Counted from the first letter of the stretch, positions 43,243 to 52,377 are shown. The stretch is 64,000 nucleotides of DNA from Lachnospiraceae bacterium UBA3732 (GCA_002372545.1 DFHD01000004.1:28123-92122); one strand, 5' to 3'. The notes: a model not told the origin generated them from the letters alone. A program made the numbers and translations.

Positions 43243-46200
43243 ATGAAGTGGAAAAAGAAAACGGTAGTTTGGATTCTGGTGCTGGGCATTTTGCTTTCGT
43301 TGGTACCGGAAATCCGTTCCTCGGCAGGGGATCAGAGTACGGCGGTTGAGGAGGTTTCTGAGCCGGGCAATCCCGGGGAAAGTGCGCAAATGGAGAATTC
43401 GCCCATGGAAAGCGCGCCCGGAGAGGTCAGAAACGAGGAAGGAACGAATATAGAAATCGTGCCCATGGGAAATGCAGCGGGAGAAGATGGAAAATGGGAA
43501 AATGCCCCTGCCTCTGAAGATGATATGAATCCGGAAAGAATAAAAGGGGATAGAGACGCAGAAGGGCAGGAAGAAGAACAAATAGAAAAACAGAATGAGC
43601 AGGCCCTTGAGGTGGCGAAGCCGGCCGGAGAAGAGAAAACAGCTGACGATGGGAACGAGGAAAATGCGAAGCCGGAGCTGATCAGCGCTGCGGAGGATGA
43701 ATTCCTCTATTGGGCGTCGGCCACAACGGAGGTTTATGCGGCGGGGGTTTCTTCGAACGGAAATCACGAGTATAAGTCTGATGATTTTCCTTATCCTCTG
43801 TATTGTGTTTCGCCCTCCAGGTGGGGGCCGCACCATTCCGATGTCGTGGAAACCTATTACTGCAACAATTGGGTTGAAGCGAGCTTTTCCTTTCCGCTGA
43901 CGGTGACAGTGGATGGAGAATTGGTGGATGTCCGGAATATCGTTTACTATTACCAGAACAATCGTGACGGACTGAATTTCGGGATTGGCGGAGACTATTA
44001 TCAGCAGGCGCATTTTGATATGGCCTATTTTTTGAATCTGATCGGAAAGAATGAGCCTGAGGATGTGTACGATTATGCGCTTTGGAATGAAGAGGCCAGA
44101 GGTGGTGTAATCGGCGGTGTTGGCGAGGCGGATATCCGCGGACGACTGATCGAATACAGCAAAAGAGGCGGTGCGCTGATCAGGGAAAAGGAGGATCAGG
44201 GTGCGGAAACGATCGTGAATATGTATGTCATGAAAACGCCGGGAACATACGTGGATGATTACGGGCGCCGCGTAAGATATCAGGATCTGATCACTTATGA
44301 AATCGGATACCGGTTTTATTCGGATGTGTACCTCAGCATAAAGAAATCCTCCGCAGATCGGAGCTACAGTCCGTCTATGGAGAATATCTCCTATCAGGTA
44401 ATCGATAACTACGGCAATGTTTTCATGACCTTCGTGCTGGATCAGCAGGGATATGCCAAAAAGGTGGAACCTTCTTCGAAGTGGACAAATACCAGCTATG
44501 TTTTTATCGGGCAGGAGAACCGGATTATTGATAATCGCACCGTTGCGGCGGCGCATATCCGCCGTACGAATACAAATGAGGGCATACCGGCGGGCGCGCT
44601 GCTCCTGCGGGAGGTGTCCTCCAATGAAAACTATACCATGACCGAGGGGAAAACGGCGGTGCCGGCAATCCGGCATAAGGCCATGCAGCTGCTTAGCGTG
44701 GATACCAACAAAAATCTGGAGGATAAGCCCTATTACAGTGTGGGCATCTATAAACATGATGAGAAGAATAAGCCTGTCACGGCAACCTTTGATATTTACG
44801 GAACCAATACGAAGGATCCGGTGGACGGAAATGGGATGGTGACCGCAAGGAGTTGCGTGAAGCTGTTTTCCGGGAAAAGCGAAAACGGTTATTTGAGGAA
44901 GGATGTTACCGGATACTACAATCCGAAGGAAGGTAACGTGACGGGGAAATACCGGTATTTTTTTGCTGTGGAAACGGCAACGGATGATGCGCATGAAGTA
45001 TCCGTCAAGGCGAGGAATCTCCCGGTTTACAAGGGCAAAACCATACCCGACCGGGAATGCGTGGACTGGGTGAATTATATCCATTATCCGGAAAGAGGAA
45101 ATATTCGGCTTGAAAAATCAGAGACCGCAGATGATCGTCCCATGGAGGGGGTGAAGTTTGAAATAAAAAACCTGAAAACGGGAGAGGCGCATATTCTCTA
45201 TACGGATGCTGAGGGAAGGCTCTCTACAGAGGCGGAGGCGTACACCGACAGGGTGAATTATTATGATCGAGGTGCCTACGATGGCTTGCCGAATGAAGTC
45301 TGGTTCCGCCGGACAGAGGACGGAAAGGAATGGAATCCGGAAAATGACCGCAGCGGGAAACCCCAGGGTGCGCTCCCCGCGGGAACGTACCGGGTGACCG
45401 AACTTGCCTGCGAGGTAAATACAGGCTTTCAGCTTCATCCTCCTGTGGATGTGGAGGTGAAGGAAGGAAGCACGGCCGTTATTGTAGACCGGAACGGAAA
45501 ATTCTATAATGTGCCTCTTCCGGAAATCCGGACCAGCGCTGCGCGGGGAGAAGCCGGGGAGGATGGAGCGGTAAACGGTACATCCGTCAAGGTCATTCCT
45601 GCTGCGCCGGGACAGACGATCGTGGATACGGTCTCCTACATCAATCTCAGAGCGGATACTACCTACACCCTTATGGCTGAGCTGATGCTGAAGGAAGAGG
45701 ATGGAAGTGTTTCTGCCTTCACGGATCCGGAAGGGAATCCGGTGAGAGGAAGCAGGGTATTTCATACCGGGACGGATTATGACAAATCAGAATTTGCCGT
45801 AAGCGGTGAGGAAGTGGTATATCTGGAAAATCTGGATCTCAGCCGGATGCAGGGAAGAAGTCTTGTGGTGTTTGAACGGCTTTACCTTGGAGAGGTTACA
45901 CCGGAAGCTGCAGAGGAAGGCGAATTTGAAACTTGTTATCCGGACAGCAGCGCAGAGTTTCCGCTCTGTCACGAGGATGCAGAGGATACGGATCAGACAG
46001 TTTATGTGCCGGAAATCCGGACAACAGCAAAGGGTACGGATGGCGGTCATGAACTGCTGGGCAGCGCCGGAGACTTCTCGGATGTAGTGGAATACCGTAA
46101 TCTTCAGCCGGAAACCGAATACATCCTGCGCGGAATCATTATGGACAGGGAAACCGGTGAGCCGCTTCTCTTGAAGGGAGAACAGGTTGTAGGGGAAATG

Positions 46201-47037
46201 GCGTTTGTTACGGAAAATGCCGGTGCTGAAGAGAAAAGTAATCTGGCAGACGGAACGGCTGAGCTTCCATTCATTTTGCCGGAGGGGGCAGAGAGTGAAC
46301 TGGCCGGAAAGACCATCACTGTTTTTGAAACGCTTTATGAAATAAATAAAGGGAAGGAAGAGGAAATCCTGATCGCGGTGCATCATGACCTGATGGATGA
46401 AGGACAGACGCTCACCGTTCCTGCGATTGCCACGAGTCTGACCGACCAGAAAACCGGAAGCCATACGGCCTATCCGGAAAAGGTTACGCTGGTTGACGGG
46501 GTCAGCTACCGGAATCTTCGTCCGGGCAGGGAATACCTGATGATGGGTAAACTGGTGAAGAAGGAAAACGGTGAACCGTTATTGGATAAAGATGGCGGGG
46601 AAATCTCAGGTATGACAGCATTTACCGCTTCAGAAACCGGTGATGGCGAGGTGGAGATCACCTTTACCTTTGATGCGGAGCTTCTTAAGCTGGACGGAGA
46701 GAGCGTCGTGGCTTTTGAGGAATGCATTCCGTCCGGGGGAGAGCTGCCGGTGGCTGTCCATGCTGATCTCTCCGATGAGGAGCAGACTGTCCGTTTTGAA
46801 AAGCCGGAGCCGAAGGTAAGCCCGGGCGGCCCGGAACCGAAAAAACAGGAAAAACCGGAAGAACCGGAAAAAACCAGTCTGGTGGAGGAAAAGCCGGAAA
46901 AGAATGTAAAAAAGACGGAAACGCCGAAGACTGGTGACAGGATTTTGCTTCTTCCTCTTGTGGCGGTCTTCCTTCTTTCCGCGGCGGGCTGTCTTGTTGT
47001 CGCCGGCCTTGAGCGGAAGAAAAAACGAAGGGAGTAA
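43243..47037 (+). CDS. VaFE-repeat surface protein with PKTGD sorting signal
   Basis: This 1264-residue cell-wall protein has a signal peptide (about 1-27), an acidic low-complexity region (about 30-150) and an N-terminal domain (about 155-480) starting PLYCVSPSRWGP (Cys188). A Cna/SpaA-like B domain is at about 617-765 (GNIRLEKSETADDRPMEGVK, GTYRVTELAC). Three VaFE repeats follow (about 765-1190), marked by DTVSYINLRADTTYTL, DVVEYRNLQPETEYILRG and DGVSYRNLRPGREYLMMG. A Pro/Lys/Glu linker precedes TPKTGD at 1227-1232, a helix and a KKKRRE tail, the layout of a sortase substrate. B-type and VaFE folds usually carry Lys-Asn isopeptide bonds. No sortase is in the window. Its position after the tad locus suggests a companion adhesin. 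Confidence 0.88.
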   Translation: MKWKKKTVVWILVLGILLSLVPEIRSSAGDQSTAVEEVSEPGNPGESAQMENSPMESAPGEVRNEEGTNIEIVPMGNAAGEDGKWENAPASEDDMNPERIKGDRDAEGQEEEQIEKQNEQALEVAKPAGEEKTADDGNEENAKPELISAAEDEFLYWASATTEVYAAGVSSNGNHEYKSDDFPYPLYCVSPSRWGPHHSDVVETYYCNNWVEASFSFPLTVTVDGELVDVRNIVYYYQNNRDGLNFGIGGDYYQQAHFDMAYFLNLIGKNEPEDVYDYALWNEEARGGVIGGVGEADIRGRLIEYSKRGGALIREKEDQGAETIVNMYVMKTPGTYVDDYGRRVRYQDLITYEIGYRFYSDVYLSIKKSSADRSYSPSMENISYQVIDNYGNVFMTFVLDQQGYAKKVEPSSKWTNTSYVFIGQENRIIDNRTVAAAHIRRTNTNEGIPAGALLLREVSSNENYTMTEGKTAVPAIRHKAMQLLSVDTNKNLEDKPYYSVGIYKHDEKNKPVTATFDIYGTNTKDPVDGNGMVTARSCVKLFSGKSENGYLRKDVTGYYNPKEGNVTGKYRYFFAVETATDDAHEVSVKARNLPVYKGKTIPDRECVDWVNYIHYPERGNIRLEKSETADDRPMEGVKFEIKNLKTGEAHILYTDAEGRLSTEAEAYTDRVNYYDRGAYDGLPNEVWFRRTEDGKEWNPENDRSGKPQGALPAGTYRVTELACEVNTGFQLHPPVDVEVKEGSTAVIVDRNGKFYNVPLPEIRTSAARGEAGEDGAVNGTSVKVIPAAPGQTIVDTVSYINLRADTTYTLMAELMLKEEDGSVSAFTDPEGNPVRGSRVFHTGTDYDKSEFAVSGEEVVYLENLDLSRMQGRSLVVFERLYLGEVTPEAAEEGEFETCYPDSSAEFPLCHEDAEDTDQTVYVPEIRTTAKGTDGGHELLGSAGDFSDVVEYRNLQPETEYILRGIIMDRETGEPLLLKGEQVVGEMAFVTENAGAEEKSNLADGTAELPFILPEGAESELAGKTITVFETLYEINKGKEEEILIAVHHDLMDEGQTLTVPAIATSLTDQKTGSHTAYPEKVTLVDGVSYRNLRPGREYLMMGKLVKKENGEPLLDKDGGEISGMTAFTASETGDGEVEITFTFDAELLKLDGESVVAFEECIPSGGELPVAVHADLSDEEQTVRFEKPEPKVSPGGPEPKKQEKPEEPEKTSLVEEKPEKNVKKTETPKTGDRILLLPLVAVFLLSAAGCLVVAGLERKKKRRE

Positions 47038-47039
47038 GC

Positions 47040-47080
47040 GGGCACAAACGGGGAACAATGCGGGCACAAAACAGGGAACA
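47040..47080. repeat. Short direct repeat between the VaFE gene and epsC
   Basis: GGGCACAAACGGGGAACA (47040) recurs as GGGCACAAAACAGGGAACA (47062), a 22-bp step. Confidence 0.5.
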
Positions 47081-47086
47081 GATGCT

Positions 47087-47145
47087 TTGCAAAATAAAAG
47101 GAAAGTGTTATAGTATTAGCACGGCGCCGGAAGGCGTTCGTGCTA
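47087..47145 (+). promoter_or_regulatory. epsC promoter with a dyad at the start site
   Basis: TTGCAA (47087-47092), 16 bp and TATAGT (47109-47114) form a promoter. A hairpin TAGCACG (47117-47123) / CGTGCTA (47139-47145), with inner CGCC/GGCG, begins at the expected transcription start. It could be a repressor operator or a 5' stabilising hairpin. No S-box or T-box is visible. Confidence 0.6.
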
Positions 47146-47180
47146 TTCCCGCATTGATGATTCGGCAGGAGGAAACCGGA

Positions 47181-48107
47181 ATGGGTGAGAAAATAGCAGA
47201 TGTTATGCATGAGATCACAAATAATATTCTACAGGATTTTGAAAAAGAAAGAGCCATCGACAAAATGGAGGTATTCAGTCAGCCGGACAGAGAGGTTGTT
47301 GTCGGACTGATCCGTAAGCTTCACCGGATCGTTTTTCCGGGATATTTTATTGACAGGACATACCGGATCTATAACGTCAGTACCATGGTCTCGGCGCTCA
47401 CGGAGGATGTGGCCTTCAATCTGAACCGCCAGATTGCCCTTGCCCTCCGGTTTGATCCCGAGCTGGCGGACGAAAGCGACCTTGCGCTGGCAGAGCTGGC
47501 AGAGGATAAGACAGTACGCTTCATGCGCGAAATTCCTACGATCAGGGAATATCTGGACACGGATGTGGAAGCCCTGTTTCAGGGAGATCCGGCTGCGGAG
47601 AGCAAGGACGCCATTATCATGTCTTACCCGGGACTTTATGCGATATCCGTACAGCGGTTTGCACATGTCCTGTATCAGCTTCGTGTCCCGATCATTCCAC
47701 GCATCCTGACAGAGCATGCGCACTCCAAGACAGGAATCGATATCAACCCCGGTGCATCAATTGGCAAGTATTTCTTTATCGATCACGGAACCGGCATAGT
47801 GATCGGTGAGACTACAGAGATTGGAGAGCATGTGAAGGTCTATCAGGGCGTAACACTCGGTGCGCTTTCTACAAGAGGCGGCAGGACGCTTGTCAGCAAA
47901 AAAAGGCACCCCACCATTGAGGATAGTGTCACAATCTATTCCGGAGCGTCCATTCTGGGCGGCGATACGGTGATCGGAAAAAATGCGGTGATCGGCGGTA
48001 ACGTTTTCCTGACCCACTCAGTTCCGGCAAATTCCAAGATTTATGTAAAAAATCAGGAGCTGAATTTTGACGGGGATTTCTTCGGACCAGACGATTACGT
48101 GATCTGA
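47181..48107 (+). CDS. epsC: Serine O-acetyltransferase, EpsC type
   Basis: This 308-residue enzyme acetylates serine with acetyl-CoA to give O-acetylserine, the precursor of cysteine. It has an extended helical N-terminal domain (about 1-165) typical of EpsC and a left-handed beta-helix of hexapeptide repeats: GIDINPGASIGKYFFIDHGT, VIGETTEIGEHVKVYQGVTL, GASILGGDTVIGKNAVIGGN. The active-site histidines in EHAHSKTGI and IDHGTG are present. I chose the ATG at 47181 because CAGGAGG lies nine bases before it and the family starts near there; an in-frame ATG at 47058 would put the promoter inside the gene. Cysteine synthase is not nearby. Confidence 0.93.
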   Translation: MGEKIADVMHEITNNILQDFEKERAIDKMEVFSQPDREVVVGLIRKLHRIVFPGYFIDRTYRIYNVSTMVSALTEDVAFNLNRQIALALRFDPELADESDLALAELAEDKTVRFMREIPTIREYLDTDVEALFQGDPAAESKDAIIMSYPGLYAISVQRFAHVLYQLRVPIIPRILTEHAHSKTGIDINPGASIGKYFFIDHGTGIVIGETTEIGEHVKVYQGVTLGALSTRGGRTLVSKKRHPTIEDSVTIYSGASILGGDTVIGKNAVIGGNVFLTHSVPANSKIYVKNQELNFDGDFFGPDDYVI

Positions 48108-48110
48108 CCG

Positions 48111-48154
48111 ATAGTACACCGATTCTTAAATAACCGGATCAAATGCTTGCCTGC
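48111..48154 (+). repeat. Copy 3 of the dispersed intergenic repeat
   Basis: It begins ATAGTACACCGATTC four bases after the epsC stop and includes 48120-48154, which matches 18254-18288 in reverse complement at 32 of 35 positions. The distal half present at 4213 and 18208 is absent here. Confidence 0.6.
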
Positions 48155-48173
48155 TTAAGCTGAGTTGTTTCCC

Positions 48174-48202
48174 TTGATTTTTGATAGGAAAGACCTTATA
48201 CT
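48174..48202 (+). promoter_or_regulatory. Sigma-A promoter for the PfoR-like gene
   Basis: TTGATT (48174-48179), 17 bp, TATACT (48197-48202). A small dyad CCTTA-TACT-TAAGG (48194-48207) overlaps the -10 and could be an operator. Confidence 0.7.
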
Positions 48203-48249
48203 TAAGGTTTGAGAGGGATTGTTCAGGGGTGTGCCGGAAGGAAGGAATA

Positions 48250-49389
48250 ATGGCATCTGAAAAGAAGTTACAAGATGGAGCAAAGAAGGAAAAAGCGGGT
48301 TTTCGCGGGTTTTTGAAGAGAAAGGATATTGAGATCTCGTTAAGAAGATACGGGATTGACGCCCTCGGCGCAATGGCGCAGGGCCTTTTCTGTTCTCTTC
48401 TCATCGGAACGATACTGAATACGATCGGTACGCAATTTCATATCGGTTTTCTGACAAAAACAGTAGCCACGATAGCCGGGACGGACTATACCGTCGGCGG
48501 ACTGGCTTCTGCCATGAGCGGGCCGGCTATGGCCGTTGCCATTGCATTTGCGCTAAAGGCGCCGAATCTGGTACTGTTTTCCATGATCACTGTCGGGTTT
48601 GCGTCCAACGCTCTTGGAGGAGCAGCAGGCGGTCCCCTTGCCGTTCTCTTTATTGCCATCATCGCTACTGAGCTGGGAAAGGCAGTTTCAAAAGAGACGA
48701 AGGTGGATATCCTGGTTACGCCCCTTGTGACGATAGGCTCCGGTGTTTTCCTTTCGTGGCTCATCGCACCGACACTTGGCAAGGCGGCCATGAAGGTGGG
48801 CGATGCGATCATGTGGGCGACAGACCTGCAGCCCTTCCTGATGGGTGTTGCGGTTTCCGTGCTTGTAGGTATGGCGCTTACACTGCCCATATCTTCAGCG
48901 GCAATATGTCATGCCTTAGGCCTGGTTGGCCTGGCGGGAGGAGCAGCAGTAGCAGGCTGCTCTGCGCAGATGATTGGATTTGCGGTTATTTCCTTTAAGG
49001 AAAACCGCTGGGGAGGTCTGGTATCCCAGGGAATCGGAACCTCCATGCTTCAGATGGGCAATATTGTGAAAAATCCCAGGATCTGGATCGCACCGACACT
49101 GGCTTCTGCAGTGACCGGTCCGATTGCAACCTGTCTGTTTCATTTAGAGATGAATGGCGCGGCAGTATCCTCCGGTATGGGAACCTGTGGTCTGGTGGGG
49201 CAGATCGGCGTATATACCGGATGGGTCAATGATGTGAATGCAGGCGCCAAGAGTGCCATCACAGCCATGGACTGGATCGGGCTTATTCTGGTTTCTTTTG
49301 TCCTTCCGGCGGTACTTTCGCTGGTGTTCCATCTTATTATCAAGAAGCTGGGATGGGTGAAGGACGGAGACATGAAGCTGACCCAGTAA
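48250..49389 (+). CDS. PTS-EIIC-like membrane protein (PfoR family)
   Basis: This 379-residue polytopic protein belongs to the PTS_EIIC_2/PfoR family, named for a putative regulator of perfringolysin in Clostridium perfringens; transport is suspected but unproven. After a basic N-terminus (about 1-30), ten or so hydrophobic segments follow, with family-typical SAMSGPAMAVAIAFALKAPN, GGAAGGPLAVLFIAIIATE, LPISSAAICHALGLVGLAGG, AVAGCSAQMIGFAV and SSGMGTCGLVGQIGVYTGW. No EIIA or EIIB domain is attached, so phosphotransfer is unlikely. I chose the ATG at 48250 after AAGGAAGGAA; an upstream TTG-like start at 48181 would lie inside the promoter. Confidence 0.85.
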   Translation: MASEKKLQDGAKKEKAGFRGFLKRKDIEISLRRYGIDALGAMAQGLFCSLLIGTILNTIGTQFHIGFLTKTVATIAGTDYTVGGLASAMSGPAMAVAIAFALKAPNLVLFSMITVGFASNALGGAAGGPLAVLFIAIIATELGKAVSKETKVDILVTPLVTIGSGVFLSWLIAPTLGKAAMKVGDAIMWATDLQPFLMGVAVSVLVGMALTLPISSAAICHALGLVGLAGGAAVAGCSAQMIGFAVISFKENRWGGLVSQGIGTSMLQMGNIVKNPRIWIAPTLASAVTGPIATCLFHLEMNGAAVSSGMGTCGLVGQIGVYTGWVNDVNAGAKSAITAMDWIGLILVSFVLPAVLSLVFHLIIKKLGWVKDGDMKLTQ

Positions 49390-49503
49390 AACTGTTCATC
49401 CCCGTACGCAGATTCTGCGGACGGCATGACCGGACGGCTGCAGGGGCAGATCGTGGGTTTGGAAGAAGGTAGACAAAGTATCTGAGAAAGGGAGTGGGGA
49501 GTT

Positions 49504-50298
49504 ATGAGATTTGGTATCATTGGTGCAGGAAATATGGCGAATGCCATCATCAGCGGCATTCTGCAGAAAAACATCCTTCCGAAGGATGAGATCATCTGTT
49601 CTTCTCCTACGGAGGAGGTTCGTCAGAGGATCGAGCAGAAGTACGGCGTTCTGACCACACCGTCCAATGTGGAGGTGGTTCACCGTGCAGGAATCGTTCT
49701 TTTGGCTGTAAAGCCCCAGGTTGCGCCGCAGGTCATCCCCGAGATCAAGGATGAGATGCAGGAGAGCCAGGTGGTGATTTCCATTATTGCAGGAAAGACG
49801 ATCGAGTGGTTTGAGAAGGAATTCGGACGTCCCGTTAAGCTGATCCGCACAATGCCGAATACACCGGCACTGGTTGGTGAAGGCATGACCGGCGTATGTC
49901 CCTCCAAGACCATTACCGGCGGAGAACTGGTGCAGGCTATGCAGATCCTGAACGCCTTTGGTAAGGCTGAGGTGGTTCCGGAAGCCTTGATGGATGCGGT
50001 ATGCGCGGTTTCGGCCAGCTCACCTGCCTATGTATTTATGATGATCGAAGCCATGGCTGATGGTGCCGTGCATCTGGGCATGCCAAGAGATAAGGCATAC
50101 CGTTTTGCTGCACAGGCAGTGATGGGAAGTGCAAAAATGGTGCTGGAAACCGGAAAGCATCCGGCGGAGCTGAAGGATATGGTCACTTCTCCCGGCGGTA
50201 CGACCATAGAGGGCGTGCGTGTTCTCGAGGATGCAGGCTTCCGTTCAGCCATCATTGAGGCAATGAATGCCAGCGCGGAGGCAGCCTCCTCGCTGTAA
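49504..50298 (+). CDS. proC: Pyrroline-5-carboxylate reductase
   Basis: This 264-residue enzyme makes proline from pyrroline-5-carboxylate with NAD(P)H. The Rossmann fold opens MRFGIIGAGNMANAIISGIL with GxGxM, followed by VLLAVKPQVAPQVI, IRTMPNTPALVGEGMTGVCP, AVSASSPAYVFMMIEAMADG and the signature SPGGTTIEGVRVLEDAGFRS. It is full length and intact. The ATG follows GTGGGGAG. It is followed 25 bp later by the purine genes; no shared pathway is obvious, so this may be a chance operon. Confidence 0.96.
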   Translation: MRFGIIGAGNMANAIISGILQKNILPKDEIICSSPTEEVRQRIEQKYGVLTTPSNVEVVHRAGIVLLAVKPQVAPQVIPEIKDEMQESQVVISIIAGKTIEWFEKEFGRPVKLIRTMPNTPALVGEGMTGVCPSKTITGGELVQAMQILNAFGKAEVVPEALMDAVCAVSASSPAYVFMMIEAMADGAVHLGMPRDKAYRFAAQAVMGSAKMVLETGKHPAELKDMVTSPGGTTIEGVRVLEDAGFRSAIIEAMNASAEAASSL

Positions 50299-50323
50299 AA
50301 ACGGAAAATGAGAGGATAACAGA

Positions 50324-51043
50324 ATGGAAAAGAAGCAGCTTGGCGCAGAGATCGGCGCCACCACCTACCCCGGCCGAGGTATTGTGATAGGAAAAACACC
50401 CGACGGGAAAAAGGCAGTGACGGCGTATTTTATCATGGGCCGCTCAGAGAACAGCCGCAACAGGATCTTTCGTGAGGAGGGTGAGGGCATTCGAACAGAA
50501 GCATTTGATCCCTCAAAGCTGGAGGATCCCAGTCTGATCATTTATGCGCCGGTACGTGTCCGGGGAACGGATACCATCGTGACCAACGGCGATCAGACAG
50601 ATACCGTTTTTGAAGAGATGGAGAAGGGGAAAACCTTTGAGGAGTCCCTCCGCGGAAGATGCTTTGAACCGGATGCACCGAATTATACGCCCAGGATTTC
50701 AGGCGTGCTGCATATGGAAAACGGTTTTTCCTATGAGATGTCCATTCTGAAGTCCAATGCGGGTGATCCCGATGCCTGCAGCCGGTATACATTTTCCTAT
50801 GATGTACCGAAGGCAGGAGAGGGAAGATTCATCCACACCTATATGGGGGATGGAAATCCGCTTCCGTCCTACGAGGGTGAGCCAACGATCGTGGATATTC
50901 CGTCAGATGATCTGAATGAGCTGACAGATGTGATCTGGAAGAGCCTGAATCCGGATAATAAGATTTCCCTGTTTGTCCGGATGATCGATATCGAAACCGG
51001 AAAAACAGAGACCCGGATACTGAATAAGCACCTGGGCGACTAA
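50324..51043 (+). CDS. IMP cyclohydrolase (stand-alone)
   Basis: This 239-residue enzyme should close the ring of FAICAR to make IMP, the last step of purine synthesis. It matches the stand-alone IMP cyclohydrolase family related to archaeal PurO, not the PurH N-domain: TTYPGRGIVIGKTPDGKKA, AYFIMGRSENSRNRIF and NYTPRISGVLHMENG are characteristic. It lies 25 bp before the AICAR formyltransferase gene, so the two halves of PurH are supplied by adjacent genes. The start follows AGAGGATAACAG. Confidence 0.88.
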   Translation: MEKKQLGAEIGATTYPGRGIVIGKTPDGKKAVTAYFIMGRSENSRNRIFREEGEGIRTEAFDPSKLEDPSLIIYAPVRVRGTDTIVTNGDQTDTVFEEMEKGKTFEESLRGRCFEPDAPNYTPRISGVLHMENGFSYEMSILKSNAGDPDACSRYTFSYDVPKAGEGRFIHTYMGDGNPLPSYEGEPTIVDIPSDDLNELTDVIWKSLNPDNKISLFVRMIDIETGKTETRILNKHLGD

Positions 51044-51068
51044 CGCAGCAGAAAGAGAGAAGAACAGA

Positions 51069-52244
51069 ATGAAGGAACTGACACTGAAGTACGGCTGTAA
51101 CCCGAACCAGAAACCTTCCCGGGTTTTCATGAAAGAAGGCGAGCTTCCCATTGAGGTGCTTTCCGGCAGACCGGGATATATCAATCTTTTAGACGCACTG
51201 AATGGCTGGCAGCTGGTCAGCGAGCTGAAAAAAGCGACCGGCCTTCCGGCAGCCACCAGCTTTAAGCATGTATCACCGGCGGGAGCGGCTGTCGGCCTTC
51301 CCCTTACGGATATTGAGAAGAAAATCTACTGGGTAGATGATCTGGGAGACCTTTCTCCCCTTGCCTCAGCATATGCAAGAGCAAGAGGCGCAGACAGAAT
51401 GTCTTCCTTTGGCGATTTTATTTCTCTTTCCGATGTCTGCGATACAGATACCGCAAGACTGGTCAAGCGGGAGGTGTCCGACGGAATCATCGCGCCCGGA
51501 TATACGGATGAGGCGCTTGAGATTCTTCGTTCCAAGAAGAACGGAAATTACTGTGTGCTCTCCATTGATCCTGAATACGTACCTGCACCGGTTGAACAGA
51601 AGGATGTATTCGGCATTACCTTTGAGCAGGGAAGAAACGAGCTGAATATCGACGAGCATTTCTTTGATAATATCGTAACCGAAAAGAAGGATCTTCCCGA
51701 TCAGGCGAAGATCGATCTGGCTATTGCCATGATCACCCTGAAGTATACCCAGTCGAATTCCGTATGCTATGTAAAGAATGGTGCGGCTATCGGCATCGGA
51801 GCGGGACAGCAGTCCAGAATCCACTGTACAAGACTGGCAGGGGATAAGGCGGACAAATGGTTCCTCCGTCAGGCACCTCAGGTGCTGAACCTTCCCTTTA
51901 AGCCGGACATCCGCAGGGCTGACCGGGATAATACCATTGATGTGTATAACAGTGACGATTACGAGGATGTGATCGGCGACGGCGTTTGGCAGCAGTACTT
52001 CACCGAGCAGCCAAAGCCCTTCAGCCGCGAAGAAAGAAAGGCATGGATTGCCAGAAATACTGGTGTTTCTCTTGGTTCCGATGCATTCTTCCCCTTCGGA
52101 GATAATGTGGAGCGCGCTCACAGGAGCGGCGTGGAATATATTGCCCAGCCGGGCGGTTCCATCCGGGACGACCATGTCATTGATACCTGTAATAAGTATG
52201 GTATTGTGATGAGCTTCACGGGAATCCGGTTGTTCCATCATTAA
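51069..52244 (+). CDS. purH: AICAR formyltransferase (stand-alone)
   Basis: This 391-residue enzyme transfers the formyl group of 10-formyltetrahydrofolate to AICAR, giving FAICAR. It corresponds to the C-terminal AICARFT part of PurH only: LKYGCNPNQKPSRVF, TSFKHVSPAGAAVG, RGADRMSSFGDFISLSDVCD, KYTQSNSVCYVKNGAAIGIG, GAGQQSRIHCTRLAGDKAD, SDAFFPFGDNVERAHRSGVE and a terminal GIRLFHH. The Lys-His catalytic pair is present. The cyclohydrolase half is encoded by the preceding gene. A terminator follows. Confidence 0.94.
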   Translation: MKELTLKYGCNPNQKPSRVFMKEGELPIEVLSGRPGYINLLDALNGWQLVSELKKATGLPAATSFKHVSPAGAAVGLPLTDIEKKIYWVDDLGDLSPLASAYARARGADRMSSFGDFISLSDVCDTDTARLVKREVSDGIIAPGYTDEALEILRSKKNGNYCVLSIDPEYVPAPVEQKDVFGITFEQGRNELNIDEHFFDNIVTEKKDLPDQAKIDLAIAMITLKYTQSNSVCYVKNGAAIGIGAGQQSRIHCTRLAGDKADKWFLRQAPQVLNLPFKPDIRRADRDNTIDVYNSDDYEDVIGDGVWQQYFTEQPKPFSREERKAWIARNTGVSLGSDAFFPFGDNVERAHRSGVEYIAQPGGSIRDDHVIDTCNKYGIVMSFTGIRLFHH

Positions 52245-52256
52245 TCCCTTTACGAT

Positions 52257-52303
52257 GAACAAACCCTCCCTGCCGGTCAGCCGGCGAGGAGGGTTTGTTC
52301 TTA
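52257..52303. terminator. Hairpin terminator between purH and acylphosphatase genes
   Basis: A 13-bp stem (GAACAAACCCTCC at 52257-52269, GGAGGGTTTGTTC at 52288-52300) encloses an inner GCCGG/CCGGC hairpin. The T tail is weak on the plus strand; on the minus strand the stem may end the acylphosphatase transcript. Confidence 0.75.
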
Positions 52304-52377
52304 CCGAGAATCCGTTTTACTGAGACTCCGTTTTATTGAGGACTTGTTCTTTCTGAGGACCTGTTCTTACCATGAAC
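52297..52377. repeat. Five-unit 16-17-bp tandem repeat
   Basis: Units start at 52297, 52314, 52330, 52346 and 52363, with consensus GTTYTTACTGAGGAYYC. The array fills the space between the purH terminator and the acylphosphatase stop codon. Confidence 0.7.

Noticed and set aside
43108..45084. Minus-strand ORF of 658 codons opposite the VaFE protein
   Set aside because: It is a shadow frame; the plus strand has a signal peptide, VaFE repeats and a sorting signal.
34450..47037. Mobile genomic island
   Set aside because: No integrase, att-like direct repeats or flanking tRNA were seen; the locus looks chromosomal and its base composition is not visibly different.
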